DNA of 64,000 nt, taken from assembly GCA_963556695.1 (NCBI GenBank), contig CAUWAG010000004.1, positions 1,550,001 to 1,614,000 of the forward strand. The letters are read 5' to 3'. The notes beneath the pieces are model-generated. The model worked only from the letters and a program-made list of their open reading frames with translations. It ran no database searches and was not told the DNA's origin. Below, piece by piece: positions 12,601 through 22,392 of this stretch. This DNA is from Anthostomella pinea. Its lineage: Eukaryota > Ascomycota > Sordariomycetes > Xylariales > Xylariaceae. The position numbers and the translations under genes were made by a program. The first letter of the stretch is position 1; each line of letters starts with the position of its first letter.

Positions 12601-13624
12601 CCCAGCGAAGGGCAGCATGGACAGTCGGCGCACAGATCTTAGCGCGCGCGCCCGTCTCCAAGCGAGAGAGGCCACAGTCAACCCGTCGAACGAGAGCTCC
12701 GAGCTCATTGACTTCATTCGCCGCGGGCCTCCCAGTGCGAGTAGCAACAGTCCCCGCATCCCTCGCCACGTGGCTCCGTTCCGGAACACGATGGACTCGG
12801 ATCACATGCAAATGACCGGCGCTGTCGGTGGCAAGGCGGTGGATGCGGCAATCCCCAATCTCCGAAACAGTGAAGCATCGACGAACGTCACCGAGTCATC
12901 CGCTCCGTCGTCGATGAACTCCCAAAGCGCTCTCTTGAACAAGGCGAACAAGGCACCGCAATACTCGGGGGGCAACTTTGACGATGACGACATGATGCCC
13001 AAGCGGACCCAGCGACGAGTGAAGGATCCGTACGCGATTGATTTTAGTGACGAGGAGGAAGATGAGGTCGAGTTCACGCCAAAGCCAAAGCCAAAGCCGA
13101 AGAAAGAGGAGAGTTTGATCGATTTCTTGAACAACTATGCGCCCCCTCCAGAGCCATCGCCGCAGCCTATCGTCATGCCCAAGAAGAAATCCAGCGCGCC
13201 CAACTTGATAGCGCGGCTGAGGGCGGCGGGCAACTCAAGCTCGGCAAGCAATTCCAGCACATCAGGCCGCAGGACATCCACTGCCGCCGAGAACAGTGTG
13301 GTTAACAGCCAGCCACGCAGTCGCCCGACCCTCGCTAAGGCTTACACTCCCATCGTCATTCCACCTGGAGCGGAGAAGCTCGGCACCGATTTCCGCTCGG
13401 CAGCGGCACCTCGTGTCGCCTCGGCCGGCCGCGTCCCAATGAAGAAATTTGAGCCTCGAGAAGCTGTCTCTTCCACCTCACGAACAAATGACCTGGCCCA
13501 ATTTCTGCGAGACTCGGAGCCGCCGCCCACCACCATGGCAAACCCACCCCCGCCGCCCGAGGACAAAAGCAGCAGCGGATTCTCACGCATGTTTGAGCGC
13601 CGCAAGAAGTCAAGCGCCTACTGA
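9695..13624 (+). CDS. conserved, mostly disordered fungal protein with histone-fold-like N-terminal region
   Basis: Single exon of 1309 residues. The frame runs upstream to a TTG at 9566, but the first ATG, at 9695, is the start chosen. Residues about 87-143 and 207-250 are the only ordered-looking parts. The first is a helical block (NSALQLANNFVDQLL onward) that resembles a histone-fold helix pair, followed by an acidic linker and a second hydrophobic helix region. The rest is Ser/Pro/Arg-rich with acidic patches. Near the C-terminus a short motif, roughly hydrophobic-x-x-Phe-(Ile/Leu)-(Arg/Asn) followed by Pro-Pro, occurs four times near residues 931, 1003, 1140 and 1267, followed by a basic C-terminus. 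I recognise the type as a conserved hypothetical protein of filamentous fungi but know no established function. The histone-fold reading is inference. Confidence 0.85.
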   Translation: MSSSPSTGLANTPRLVRSRTQSISSDRPSTIGTHGLMTPPLAVSPEAAFIAASAASQIVTNDHDIHSATWYDQFGIEPSGETALVSNSALQLANNFVDQLLYNVIANARSTTLSALRPAVSEVLKPKLAKDAINQADEELREYLGGGEVEDLVRSQSPVSSRDWDLELVWKRTRLRCMVYSSLGDMEEEDEDYYMEQEHLNGETDDILAELVSPAVAIFLTSILEFMGEQVLIVAGQAAFNRQRAKYEKDLKDSARSPGGLSDRIVVEELDMERVALDRTLGRLWRAWKKRIRSPLEPNYSRPFSRSSTSGSGFPHQRRESSAADVLPSLQTSKDAGSNSEAKEDRLEHARERPAQETDGHNVDPSSLELPDSDVEPTYSDEEESEDEEESPRRPKSWIVSPQSSAAESFFLSQVQTRRHRSLPPQKRSRYNAYPVSGDKIDSAEVKATDQMSAGQQRASGSVTIAQGATESVSDIDKESDSSASNYAESKPESDPPSTAGGLLARITTGAVSMGSAAVAGLTAVATGNAPQTEVEDGGKDDVVEDFEEEPEIMTSSRVSIGGRSSPAVSDAGRPSSLIQTRSNSVRSLRVIDVQGPRSPLAQSRSGSDGQDPLLSPVPRSTNVSRESSISGTPPIAEENDSNAPFTRASKRSAIIVPSPTDDNRDATFALTAPPRNRSPPKPTRSPVQAQRPAPAKVTIISNAGMNPQGERPDITQRSLSNVKSPPMPTLPERNTSRPVHGHGYSTSVQRGSSESPEVPRAVQAESPSSLTSSKFKAMRSSEDSTTHRPVDKARNFEDLIQSNETLQYTLTPENMRDMDVSGIPPVLTPSRLTVKQSAASQQNGSPKPPHRTQKSEDVRHMDRSRSSSIKRSLSVTKTTGLRSHPPTDLGNNGKFPGAAPPEAPVSMPSRGRTGSAAQARDARIPRESMQDFAQFIRSTGPPGGDSSTHGNRANAGSTTVVRNINGPTPAKGSMDSRRTDLSARARLQAREATVNPSNESSELIDFIRRGPPSASSNSPRIPRHVAPFRNTMDSDHMQMTGAVGGKAVDAAIPNLRNSEASTNVTESSAPSSMNSQSALLNKANKAPQYSGGNFDDDDMMPKRTQRRVKDPYAIDFSDEEEDEVEFTPKPKPKPKKEESLIDFLNNYAPPPEPSPQPIVMPKKKSSAPNLIARLRAAGNSSSASNSSTSGRRTSTAAENSVVNSQPRSRPTLAKAYTPIVIPPGAEKLGTDFRSAAAPRVASAGRVPMKKFEPREAVSSTSRTNDLAQFLRDSEPPPTTMANPPPPPEDKSSSGFSRMFERRKKSSAY

Positions 13625-15809
13625 AGAGTTGACTAACCATCGGAATTATTCAGATTATTATTTGACCGCGGAGCGACAAAATTTTAATTCCACTTATTAT
13701 GTACAATTTATATTTCTATCAGGATATATTATTGTAAGTATCGGACGCATCCCACTGTCTTTACGTGGACGGAACGAAATACGACGGCAGCTCTTAGTAC
13801 GAGACATCTATGGCGACGCTGGACATATCTTCTGGGTCACCGAGTTGTACGTAGTATGTATCGCAGTCGCTCTCTCACATCTGGCACTCATGTATAAGGA
13901 TATTTCCTTTTTTTTTCATTTATCGGATCTAGTTGATACCATTTTGTTTTCATATAATTGTGGGGAAAGACGACAGAATCACAAACCTTCGAGACAACGG
14001 CAGGGCAAGCTAGCAGATGAGGGGGATGGATAGTTGTGCAGCGTCTTCGCGATAGTTGGTCAGCTGAAGTTCAGGCGGATGTAACCTTGGATATAGCAAC
14101 TACGATAGTTATGGCTGAAATGAGATGATTCGACTCGGTTCTGGTGGACTTAACTCTCCGTAGACCCTGTGAATTTCATTTCGATTTGGCATGACGTGGG
14201 ACGTGGACCTGTGTGGTAGGTACTCCGGTTATGGAGTGCGAGGGTTTTTTCAAGGGCGAGTGAACCTTGCCGAGATGTCGACCAACTAGATAGATAGTGA
14301 GTCTGATGTGACTGCCGTCCTACGTAGCAAGAAAGGGACGGGGTAGTGTGCCCTTGTGAAGGATGTACTAGTGTGGCGGGGGCGTGCGAGGACGAGGAGG
14401 AGCGTTTCTGAGTTATTTGGCCCGTGTCGACTGTATTAAGACGAGGCGCTGTCCCGTCGAATAGGTAGACCTCTTAGTCTATTTCTATATGTATGTATTC
14501 ATGCAGTCAGTCAGTCAGTCGCCTGCTGGTCCACACTTCCCAGCTGCTGTGGCTGAGGATCTCAGCTTGTTTATTGTATGAGTGATGAGTGACGGACGGC
14601 CCAGCGTGTCCAGTCGTTTTTCAACACGTGCCGCGGCCCTTTTGCGCCCCTCGTCGCCGGGGTCGTGGATCCGCACGCACGCGCGCGCGAGGTCTGTACT
14701 GTCTTTTTGATCGATTGCTCTGGACGACCTCGGCTGTTGGGGCTTTGGACGGTGTGGTTTGGCCTTTGGGGGTGTTATGGCGTGGTGGGTGGAGGGTGGA
14801 GGTGATGGAGGTCTCTTTGTGGATGCTGGGTATGGGAAGCTTGACTGGGAGGGGCTTTGCCTGTACTGCCTGGTCTGCTTGGCTTTAGGCTTATCAAGGA
14901 TGGCTGGTTGGGTGAGGGGCACTTGCTGTTGTGGCTGCAGTTGGAGTCCTTGTGGTTGTGATGGATTACTATGTCTCTGCCGGGAGGTGGAGAGGCGGAG
15001 GGAGGGGCGCTGAGATTAGAGAGCCGAGCTCGGTAGGTCTGGCCATGGAAATTCTGGTGAAGGAGGAGGTGATAGATGGATTGGGACGAGGGTGTCGTGC
15101 TGCTGGGCTAGGCACTTCTGGTTGACTGGAGTGGTTGGTTTGCGGACTGGGTGGGACCCTCGGTCTGCTCTGGGGCGTTCAAACTTCAGGGGGGGTTCGG
15201 GGGCGAGCCCTGTCGTCTCGGGCGATAGGCAGAGAGTGAAATGCAACTCATCCAAAGCTCACAATGTCCTCGCCATCGGCTGTAGATAAGTCCTCGATGA
15301 GCGGTGAGATGACTTCTTACATTGAGACATACCAGTGAGTCTTGGGGCGGTCTGGTGTGTCTACTAGATGAGACAAGACGAGCTGTTAAGCACCCCACGT
15401 GTATTATACGAGAGTAAACAGCGAATTCTGAAGACCTCTGAGCGTTTGTGGCAGCAAAATACTCAGAACGGCCTCCCATGATTGCCTATGAGATGGCATC
15501 CCTCAGGCAAGAGCCCAGTGCACAAAGAGTTGTCCAACAAGCTCGTCTGATTCTGCGCTCTTTGTCCGCCTCCTGGTGCCTTCTACTAAGTCTTTGGACC
15601 TGATGCCGCGGCTGATCTCAAGGCTGCTAAACTCGCCATCCGCGACTTGAGCATCAGAAAGCAACAGCCGAATTTGGCCGGTGTAGGCTACGGGATATTT
15701 CCATCATTTCCCTTGACGTCGCGTATCCAGCCTGTTGGTGACGCTCAACCTCATTCAATAAGAAGTTGATTATGCTACAAATAGGACGGTGTATCACTGG
15801 ATCTGCGTC
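13625..15809. other. intergenic, strand-biased composition
   Basis: AT-rich 3' flank to about 14000. From 14740 to 15240 the plus strand is strongly G/T-rich, so the minus strand gives Pro-rich frames (for example 14515-14922, starting with GTG) that I do not trust. A CAGT microsatellite lies near 14502-14520. No domain was recognised. Confidence 0.4.
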
Positions 15810-15962
15810 ATGTCTTCATCTGATTCCGATTCCGTCTCCGATTTAGAGCGTCGGCATAGTGTTCCTGTACATGACTGGACGTAAGTCTGAGCTCTCTAAT
15901 AGATACTGTCTCGTCATCTCGCCAGATCCAGGTATCAAGTCTTACACAAAATCAATGTCTGA
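15810..15962 (+). other. possible tiny two-exon reading frame or gene 5' fragment
   Basis: ATG at 15810 opens a Ser/Asp-rich start (MSSSDSDSVSDLERRHS), with a GTAAGT donor at 15881, a CTAAT branch-like site and a CCAG acceptor at 15925. Splicing gives only 35 residues before a stop at 15962. It may be the leftover 5' end of a gene, since the next recognisable sequence is a broken oxidoreductase. I do not recognise it. Confidence 0.2.
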
Positions 15963-16131
15963 CAGGTCGATATGGCATCACGACATAGCGTGCAGACAGT
16001 TGCATGTTCAGGGGCAATGACCGGCACGACTACAGACGCTTGCTTTGTTAAGTCGACAGAGGCACTACTTCCAATACTAGAAAAAGAGGCATTATTGCTG
16101 AGGTCAACGGTATTCCACAGCTGCAGCGCCG

Positions 16132-16541
16132 ATGCTGTCGATGTCTTTGCGGTTCACAGGCGTTGCCTGGATCCCAGCCACCACGACGTCGGCAACGGTG
16201 GCAAAGGAAGAGCCCCTCAGCACCAACCCGTCGGATTTCTATCACAGTGACGACATTTGTCGAGACTTCGTCGTAATCGGCGGCGACTCATCTGGAACGT
16301 ATACTGCAATCCGACTTCGAGACTACAAAAGAACCCTGGTCGTGGCGGTAATCGAGAATGAGGGTCAACTCGGGGGGTCACGCACTGGGCAAAGATATGA
16401 ATACGGGGCTCACCACTTCATGGAGAGCGAGACTTTGAGATAGGACCCCGTGCGGATTCTCGTCAGAACGCCTTCTGGTCTCAACGTGGTCATCGCCAAG
16501 AAGGTACTCTCGACGGCACGGCCGATACTGGACCACCCCGG
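16132..16541 (+). pseudogene. broken FAD-dependent oxidoreductase (flavin amine-oxidase-like)
   Basis: The frame from 16132 to the stop at 16443 has a hydrophobic, secretory-like start and then a dinucleotide-binding beta-alpha-beta unit, DFVVIGGDSSGTYTAIRLRD, followed by VIENEGQLGG. In intact relatives the first motif is usually GGGxSG, so the third Gly is Asp here. After the stop, 16450-16540 encodes in another frame a segment (RTPSGLNVVIAKKVLSTARP) that in this family lies far downstream, before the substrate-binding part. Most of the middle and all of the C-terminus are missing. I infer an internally deleted relic, and a working enzyme is unlikely. Confidence 0.6.
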
Positions 16542-16544
16542 GGG

Positions 16545-17091
16545 TAGGCCCCTCTCACGAAGATTTGCTGTCCTTGTGTCTAGGAGTGGGCTTATGGGTT
16601 AAGGGGGTTATTTATAAGGGGGGTGACGCGTTATTTACTGGGTTTTATTTTTAATGATAGAGCTGTATTATTATAATTGCCTTCGGGGCCGCGCGACGGC
16701 GTAGCTAGATCTAAGACGGTTACGCCCCTTCCTCCTAATCCATGTACGGCTCTAACCGATTCCTTCGTCCACGTTGTCCTTGCTGTGAACGTCGAATCCT
16801 TAATTGTACCTTAGCGAGGCCTCCACCTACCAGCCACCTATAGCCCTCTATATTAGCACACCGACAACCTCGATTTACTCTGCCAGGCTGGATGGCTACC
16901 ACGATCGGGTTCCGGATGGAGATGTCATACCATCTTAGACTATCATGTCCTTCATAGCTGGATACGTTGAGCTGCTGAACTGGATGGCGGTTTGTGTGTC
17001 GATGCCATACCAACACAGGTTATTATATTATATCCCTTGCACATGTACCTCCCAGTGAGCTTGGTGTTGAGGGAACGCACCAAGGTGCAAT
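16545..17091. other. intergenic, partly AT-rich
   Basis: The TA-rich stretch 16590-16680 resembles repeat-induced point mutation (RIP) products. The remainder up to the SINE target duplication holds no recognisable gene. Confidence 0.4.
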
Positions 17092-17697
17092 GAAGGATTT
17101 AGAGTTTGTTTGTTTGTTTGTTTGTTTGTTTGTTTGTTTTGTATTTAACGTGGGGGGTAGCTCCTTAGTAGTGCAAACCACGCCTCCCAGAGCCATTGCA
17201 TCGCAAGGTTGTAGAGGTGTCAAATTAGATACATTCAGATCCGCGCACGAGCCTATCCTCGCTGTAGCGGTACCAATCTGGAGTGTTCAGATGGTTTTAG
17301 TCAATACCCAAACACGATTCCGTCAGAAAAACCTCCTATCTAGTGACAAAGCGACCCAGTGAACCTCAGTTCTCTGGTGTACATATCGTTCCAGTAGCCG
17401 TTCGATATATGTCGCATTGGTGAGTGGAATAGGTGTTTGTTATCTGCTGGCGAGGGAAACCACAAGGGGGAAAACCTCGCATGAGTGGGTATTGTGGAGA
17501 CAAGCTGTTTGGCTATCGGGCTCTGCGATAAAATGGGGCCTCTCCACTGTCGTGTGCTGGTTATCAACTCGCACAAGCCGGGTCAGAAAGGGGGCCATAG
17601 CAGGATTCGAACCCACTTGTTCTCGTCGCCCACCGCACAAACGAGAACACAACCAGGCGCATTTGACCATTGCGCCATACGGCCGAAGGATTTAGAG
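17092..17697 (-). mobile_element. complete tRNA-derived SINE with perfect target-site duplications
   Basis: The element is 17105-17684, about 580 bp, on the minus strand. Both ends are bounded by the direct repeat GAAGGATTTAGAG (17092-17104 and 17685-17697; one further T also matches). Read 5' to 3' on the minus strand it has: a tRNA-like head at 17684-17592 with RNA polymerase III A and B boxes; an unrelated body of about 300 bp; a tail of roughly 180 bp matching the end of the LINE at 20530-21845, about 90 percent identical by eye over the last 90 bases; and a final (CAAA)n run (17139-17105 as TTTG on the plus strand). This is the textbook layout of a tRNA-head/LINE-tail SINE. The perfect duplications imply a fairly recent insertion. 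Confidence 0.88.
17592..17684 (-). other. tRNA-related Pol III promoter head of the SINE
   Basis: The outer seven bases GGCCGTA pair with TATGGCC (one G-T pair), like an acceptor stem. The A box TGGCGCAATGG (17677-17667) and B box GGTTCGAATCC (17613-17603) match the Pol III consensus. The D and T arms fold, but the anticodon region has about 10 extra bases and forms one long hairpin (GTTCTCGT with ACGAGAAC) rather than a five-base stem with a seven-base loop. It is therefore a tRNA relic that can drive transcription, and not a credible working tRNA. Confidence 0.75.
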
Positions 17698-18382
17698 TAT
17701 TGCGTTTCTTACGCAACTCCTTAGTATACCACACGGACCATCCGCGCAACGCTCAGGCGTGGCTCGAAAAAGGCTGCAAGGTGTAAATAACCCATCTCTT
17801 TTTTTAGAGAGCCAGGGGTATTTATTTAGATTTATTAGATCCTGACATTGGTTATTTCTCTTCACCGGACAAGTTAAAATAGGCTCTCTCCAGAGGAGGC
17901 GATGCCTATTCTTGTAAAAACGGGTATTGAATCACCAAGGGTGCCTGTCTTCACTCCTTCGCGGCGATGTCCTATCTTCGGTGTCTTGGGAAGAGGGTAT
18001 GAACGACGAAGAACGAACGAGTTGACATCATACCCCATACGTACTACAAACTTCGCTGCATTTCTTGCATCAGCAATCGGCTGAGAGTTTGTATTAAAGC
18101 AAATGGCCAGCCGTCGAGGTCACGTACTGTTACGAGAACCTCCGCTAGTTCCCTTCCATAAGCATGGCATGCTATATATAGACAACTAGGACCCCCAGAG
18201 CCGGCAGGCTCTTCTATCCCCCCTTTCCCTCCTTAATAGAACCAACATAACTTCGTTCACCCTACCTCTTAGGCTTCTTGTCAAAGGTCTGGACCGTTAC
18301 ACGCACTTGACCCATTCTCGAGGTCAATCGGGACCACATTGTCAGTCAATCGATCTCGTTTCCGCCGTGCCCAGCCCAACTC
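17698..18382. other. intergenic, leader of the next gene
   Basis: No gene seen. The stretch 18180-18300 is pyrimidine-rich and AT-containing, as expected upstream of the secreted-protein gene. Confidence 0.4.
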
Positions 18383-19859
18383 ATGGCGACCAGATCGTCC
18401 GCGCTCCAGCTCCTCTGGCGGCTGCTTTTGCTTGCGATAGCCGTAAGGCCTGTGTGGTCAGAGTTAGAATGGGTGAGCCCTTTCACGCGGCTATGGAGAA
18501 GCATCCACTGACCATCTCGTAAGTCGATCCAACAAGCGGAAAATGTCCATGGCGATGATCGATACTATTTGGAATATGTCTGGAAAAGACCTTCGTCTGT
18601 TGAAACGGTCAGGTTGCTAGATGGTTCGGATGAGGGAGCCTTGATGTCGAATGAAAATGCTGGGCGAATGCTGAGATACGTCAACCGTTTCGGTAAGTCG
18701 AAAGTCCGACTCACCTCCTCCTGATGTGGGCCAACCTACTCGTCATCTTCAAGTGAGTTTGAGCTAATATGCCACTCTTGCAGACACCGTTGCTGCTTGT
18801 CAGCGAACAATTCTGGAAAATGATAATCTATGGCGCTGTCCTTTGCCATCAGACCTGTGGGACAGCTTCGCCACAGGCGACGACCTCAGCAAGATATATA
18901 ATCGTCCTGACTTGACAAAAGACGAAGAGACGTTGGTCCAACTCATGAGCGACAACTTCTTCAAGTGGTACCTCGAAGATGACAAGGCCAAACTAGCCAA
19001 ATTCCATTTGGTTAAGGCTGACCCCATCACCGAGTTCCTGGCTCAGGCCTTTCGACAAGGTAAAGGCGCTGATTTTACAAAAGCCGCTCGCAAGTTACTC
19101 CTCAAAAATGACTACAAAGGCCAAGACATAACGAAGGATTTGAACCTATGGCAGTCTCACTACACGATGTCTGATAATTTCCTGGGGATGTTGAAAGCTA
19201 GTACGTTATTCCAATGCACTTGACGGACAATGGCTGACTCCGCCTCTCTAAAGTTCCCGGGAGTCAGGGCTTGATGAACCGAATGACCAAGCTAGACGGA
19301 TCGAGGCTCGAGATGCTGGTCAACTTCAAACGCAACGACGCGTTGTCTGTTACCGGTGACTTAACCCAATCTACGCACGGATGGGGAGTACGCCAACTAA
19401 TATGAGATAGATATATATCAAGGCCTGCAGGACACGAGCAAGAGCGGCCAGGCAGCAACAGCAGCGGCTGCGTCCTTGGGAATCGGTGGTGTTGATAGGG
19501 GGTTCGCTTCCCGGGGTTTCATCTACGTTATCTACTCCCAATCCGGTCGAATACTGTCATTACTCAACAGTAAGGCCGAGTATCGTGAAGTACTCTTCGT
19601 GGAAGGCATAGCTGGAGAGTTCAAGGTTCTAGGTTATCAGAAGCTACTAGGGTTCAAAGACAAGCAGAAGATCTATAAGGAGGGCCATTACGCTGTTTTC
19701 TGGTAAGTACTCCCGGCACAAATCCCTCCATGCAGAGATGAAGCAGGCTCGCTCTTGGTGGGAAAATGCTGACCAGACGAAAGGTTGATGGAAGCCGGTG
19801 TAGGGATCAAGGACAACAAGAAGCTACTTTCTGATCTCAAAAAGGAGGTTAAGCTTTGA
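18383..19859 (+). CDS. secreted protein of unknown function, six exons
   Basis: Exons 18383-18472, 18524-18692, 18784-19200, 19254-19355, 19411-19702 and 19784-19859 join in frame to 381 residues with no stop. Donors are GTGAGC, GTAAGT, GTACGT, GTGACT and GTAAGT, and four of the five introns are under 65 bases. Residues 1-26 are a convincing signal peptide (hydrophobic core LLWRLLLLAIAV, cleavage near VWS). The mature part is mixed alpha/beta in character and Lys-rich, with the C-terminal block GFIYVIYSQSGRILSL then a charged end. I do not recognise a family with confidence. The last block weakly recalls the end of fungal secreted ADP-ribosyltransferase-like proteins, but I see no catalytic motif that supports this. 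It sits between the SINE and the LINE and appears intact. Confidence 0.75.
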
Positions 19860-20516
19860 AGCCTCGAATCGTGCGATTATGATTAGAGCTGGGATCAAGG
19901 CAGTATGCCAGGAGCAGATTGTCATGGCGAGCTTGGATGGTGTATGTATGATAGGTAGATTGACTCTGAGAGTCCGAAGCTCACGCTGCGCAGCGTCGGA
20001 AAATAACACAAATGATTGTTCTGCGTTCTCGATGCACTGTGCGAAACATTCATCGCTTGTGTTGTCCTTCATCATGTCCACGCTTTTGCGCTTCGTGCCT
20101 TATTGCTTCGATGTTGTGAAACCTTCTTGCCTTGACCGTTGAGGGAGGAGAGAAAAGCTTCGGACCAGAGGAGCTGGAGTAGACGGTTCATTTCGGCGGC
20201 AACGTATGGTGGGAAACGTCATTGGTGGCTGAAACAGGAGTAAAGAGTCTTCCCAACCGTGTCGACCGTCTTCATCTTTAGACGCCCAATATGTTGAGAT
20301 GTGGTGGAAAATGGTACATGAAACCTCTCAGAGTCTCCGTACACCTGTGACGGAACGCCCACCATAACCACCATGCCACGGCTGTTCCTCCCAAATGGAT
20401 GTCGAATATCAAGCGTGGCAGCTTGACATTCAATGGTGGTACATGTACTCATGTCCGGGCTCCAGGACTCACCACCTGGGCTACCTGTACCAGACCATGA
20501 CAACACCCTAGTTCTC
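19860..20516. other. intergenic, no gene seen
   Basis: Flank between the secreted-protein gene and the LINE target duplication. Short frames only. Confidence 0.4.
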
Positions 20517-21858
20517 CCTCTAAGGAATTCTCCAGCAGGAGTTCTTGCAGAGGCAATACGATGGCGTCACGGCCTACGACTCGGACGTTTAGACCAAAGA
20601 CACCCTCTTGTTGGCAGGCTCCAAGTACAAGCTCGCAAGGAACCAACAAGGCTACAAAGGAACTTTCAGCTAGTTCCTGACTTCCAGAGACCAATACTCA
20701 CCAAGCCATATAAAGAAAGCCCCCAATCCGAAAGGACAAAGACAAAAAGACAGAGCTCTTCAAGGAATGGTTATAAGAGAGAAATATGAACACTGACCTT
20801 GTCATCTACTCAGATGGATCATAATTGGACGACAAAGGCACAACCCGCACTAGATGGGGCTACACCATCAGGAAAAGTAACACTACACAAGAAGTATACC
20901 GGGGAAAGGGCAGACTTCTCTAAGCAGAAATAATAGATGCTAAAATCCATGGCGCTCTCCAAGGGCTTGCAGTAACCAGGGCAATTGGACACAGAAAACA
21001 GCTATATGTCTGCCTGGACAACACGTCAGTGGTAGATGAGCTCAATGGGACTCCACCCGAGACATCACAGAACATTTTTCTATGATTTCAAGAACTTGCC
21101 ACAACACACACTCCTGGAGTGACCGTCAAGTGGATTCCTGGACACAGAGATATTGATAGCAACAAAGTTACCGACACACTAGCAAAAGAGGGTGCCATGC
21201 TAGAAACAGACACGACAAATCTTCCCACAATCTCATGGGTCAAAAGAGATCTCAAAAGAAAGGGCAAGAAAGAATTCAATCAATAATAAAAAGACTAATC
21301 AGAACCTAAATATCAAGAAATATACTCACATACAGTAACTAAAAGAGACCTTATATCTTTTAAAAGGAGAACTTTACACAGAATTCTAGCGGCCAGATCT
21401 GGATATGGCGACTTTGCCAGATACCACGAACGCTTTGGGCATACAGACTCGAATGATCACTACAACTGTGGTGAAAAGAAAACACCACAATACATTTTCT
21501 TTTGTAAGAGGCTGGGGAAAAATCGGCTGCTGCCTAGGTACTCGCCTAGGACAGCTTATTTACAATACTTAGGGGAGAGGAGCACAAAATGGGCAAAATT
21601 TGTGGAGAAGAACAAATTCTTTTCATCAATCTGTCCTCAATAGATAACTGTTCTTAAAGGACCAGATGGATGACCCAAGGTCATACCGCCACAATAATGG
21701 GGATGGGCTCGTGAGCGGGACTGACTGTACTTATTATCTTGATACCTCCACAACCCTGCGATGCAGAGGCTCTGGGAGGCGTGGTTTGCACTACTGAGGA
21801 GCAATCCCCCACGTTAAATACAAAACAAACAAACAAACAAACAAACCTCTAAGGAATT
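20517..21858 (+). mobile_element. 5'-truncated LINE with RNase H relic and target-site duplications
   Basis: The element runs from 20530 to 21845 and is bounded by the 13-bp direct repeat CCTCTAAGGAATT (20517-20529 and 21846-21858). It ends in (CAAA)n. The interior is the 3' end of a non-LTR retrotransposon. At about 20790-21280, one frame with several stops shows an RNase H domain: a VIYSDGS-type first strand, a later Glu helix, a YVCLDN segment and a final VKWIPGHRDIDSNKVTDTLAK block. The reverse transcriptase is lost apart from a short C-terminal stretch, typical of 5' truncation. Stops are mainly TAA/TAG at expected Gln codons, consistent with C-to-T RIP. It cannot encode a working protein. 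Confidence 0.82.
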
Positions 21859-22392
21859 TATTAAATGAGGTTTATTAGGTTAAGTATATGTCTTGCCGTT
21901 CTTGGCGGTATCGCTGGCTTTTTATAATCGAGATTATTTATAGGCTTTTACACCCTGTGTCTTAAATTGCCCCGTATTAAGTATGATAATAAAGACTTAT
22001 TAAATAGGTCGATAAAGGGTTAATTAGTAAATAAAGATAGCGGTAGCAGTATTAAATAAGGACGATAAATAAAGGTAGTAGTACGAGGAGTAATAAGGGC
22101 GTTAAAGGTTGATATAATGGTCGTTTCGAGGAATGAATTTTCGATATTATATTTAACGTATAAAATTTAAATGAAACCGTATTAAAGTAGTTATTACGGC
22201 TGATTATATGTTAAATTTATTATTGTTATTATATAAACTTAATAGTTACGAAAGTAAGGCTTAAAATTATAAAACTATTAGCTAGATAATAAAGGATTAT
22301 AAAAGTAGTATAATTATTTTATATGAATACGTAGTTTTTTAACGATTTTATTCTTCTTATTAAACGAAAGCAGTAGCTACCTTAAAAACGGG
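21859..22392. other. AT-rich, RIP-like block
   Basis: A very TA-rich stretch dense in TAA, TTA and ATA with no open frame, unlike the balanced sequence on either side. It is probably an old repeat mutated by RIP; its original identity cannot be read. Confidence 0.55.

Noticed and set aside
14515..15255. Pro-rich minus-strand genes
   Set aside because: Frames begin with GTG or TTG, reflect G/T-biased sequence, and have no splice chain or domain.
17592..17684. A functional tRNA gene
   Set aside because: Acceptor, D and T arms fold, but the anticodon region has extra bases and no normal stem-loop, and the sequence is the head of a 580-bp element with target duplications.
18383..19859. Secreted ADP-ribosyltransferase
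   Set aside because: Only the C-terminal block is vaguely similar; no NAD-binding or catalytic Glu motif could be recognised, so no function was assigned.
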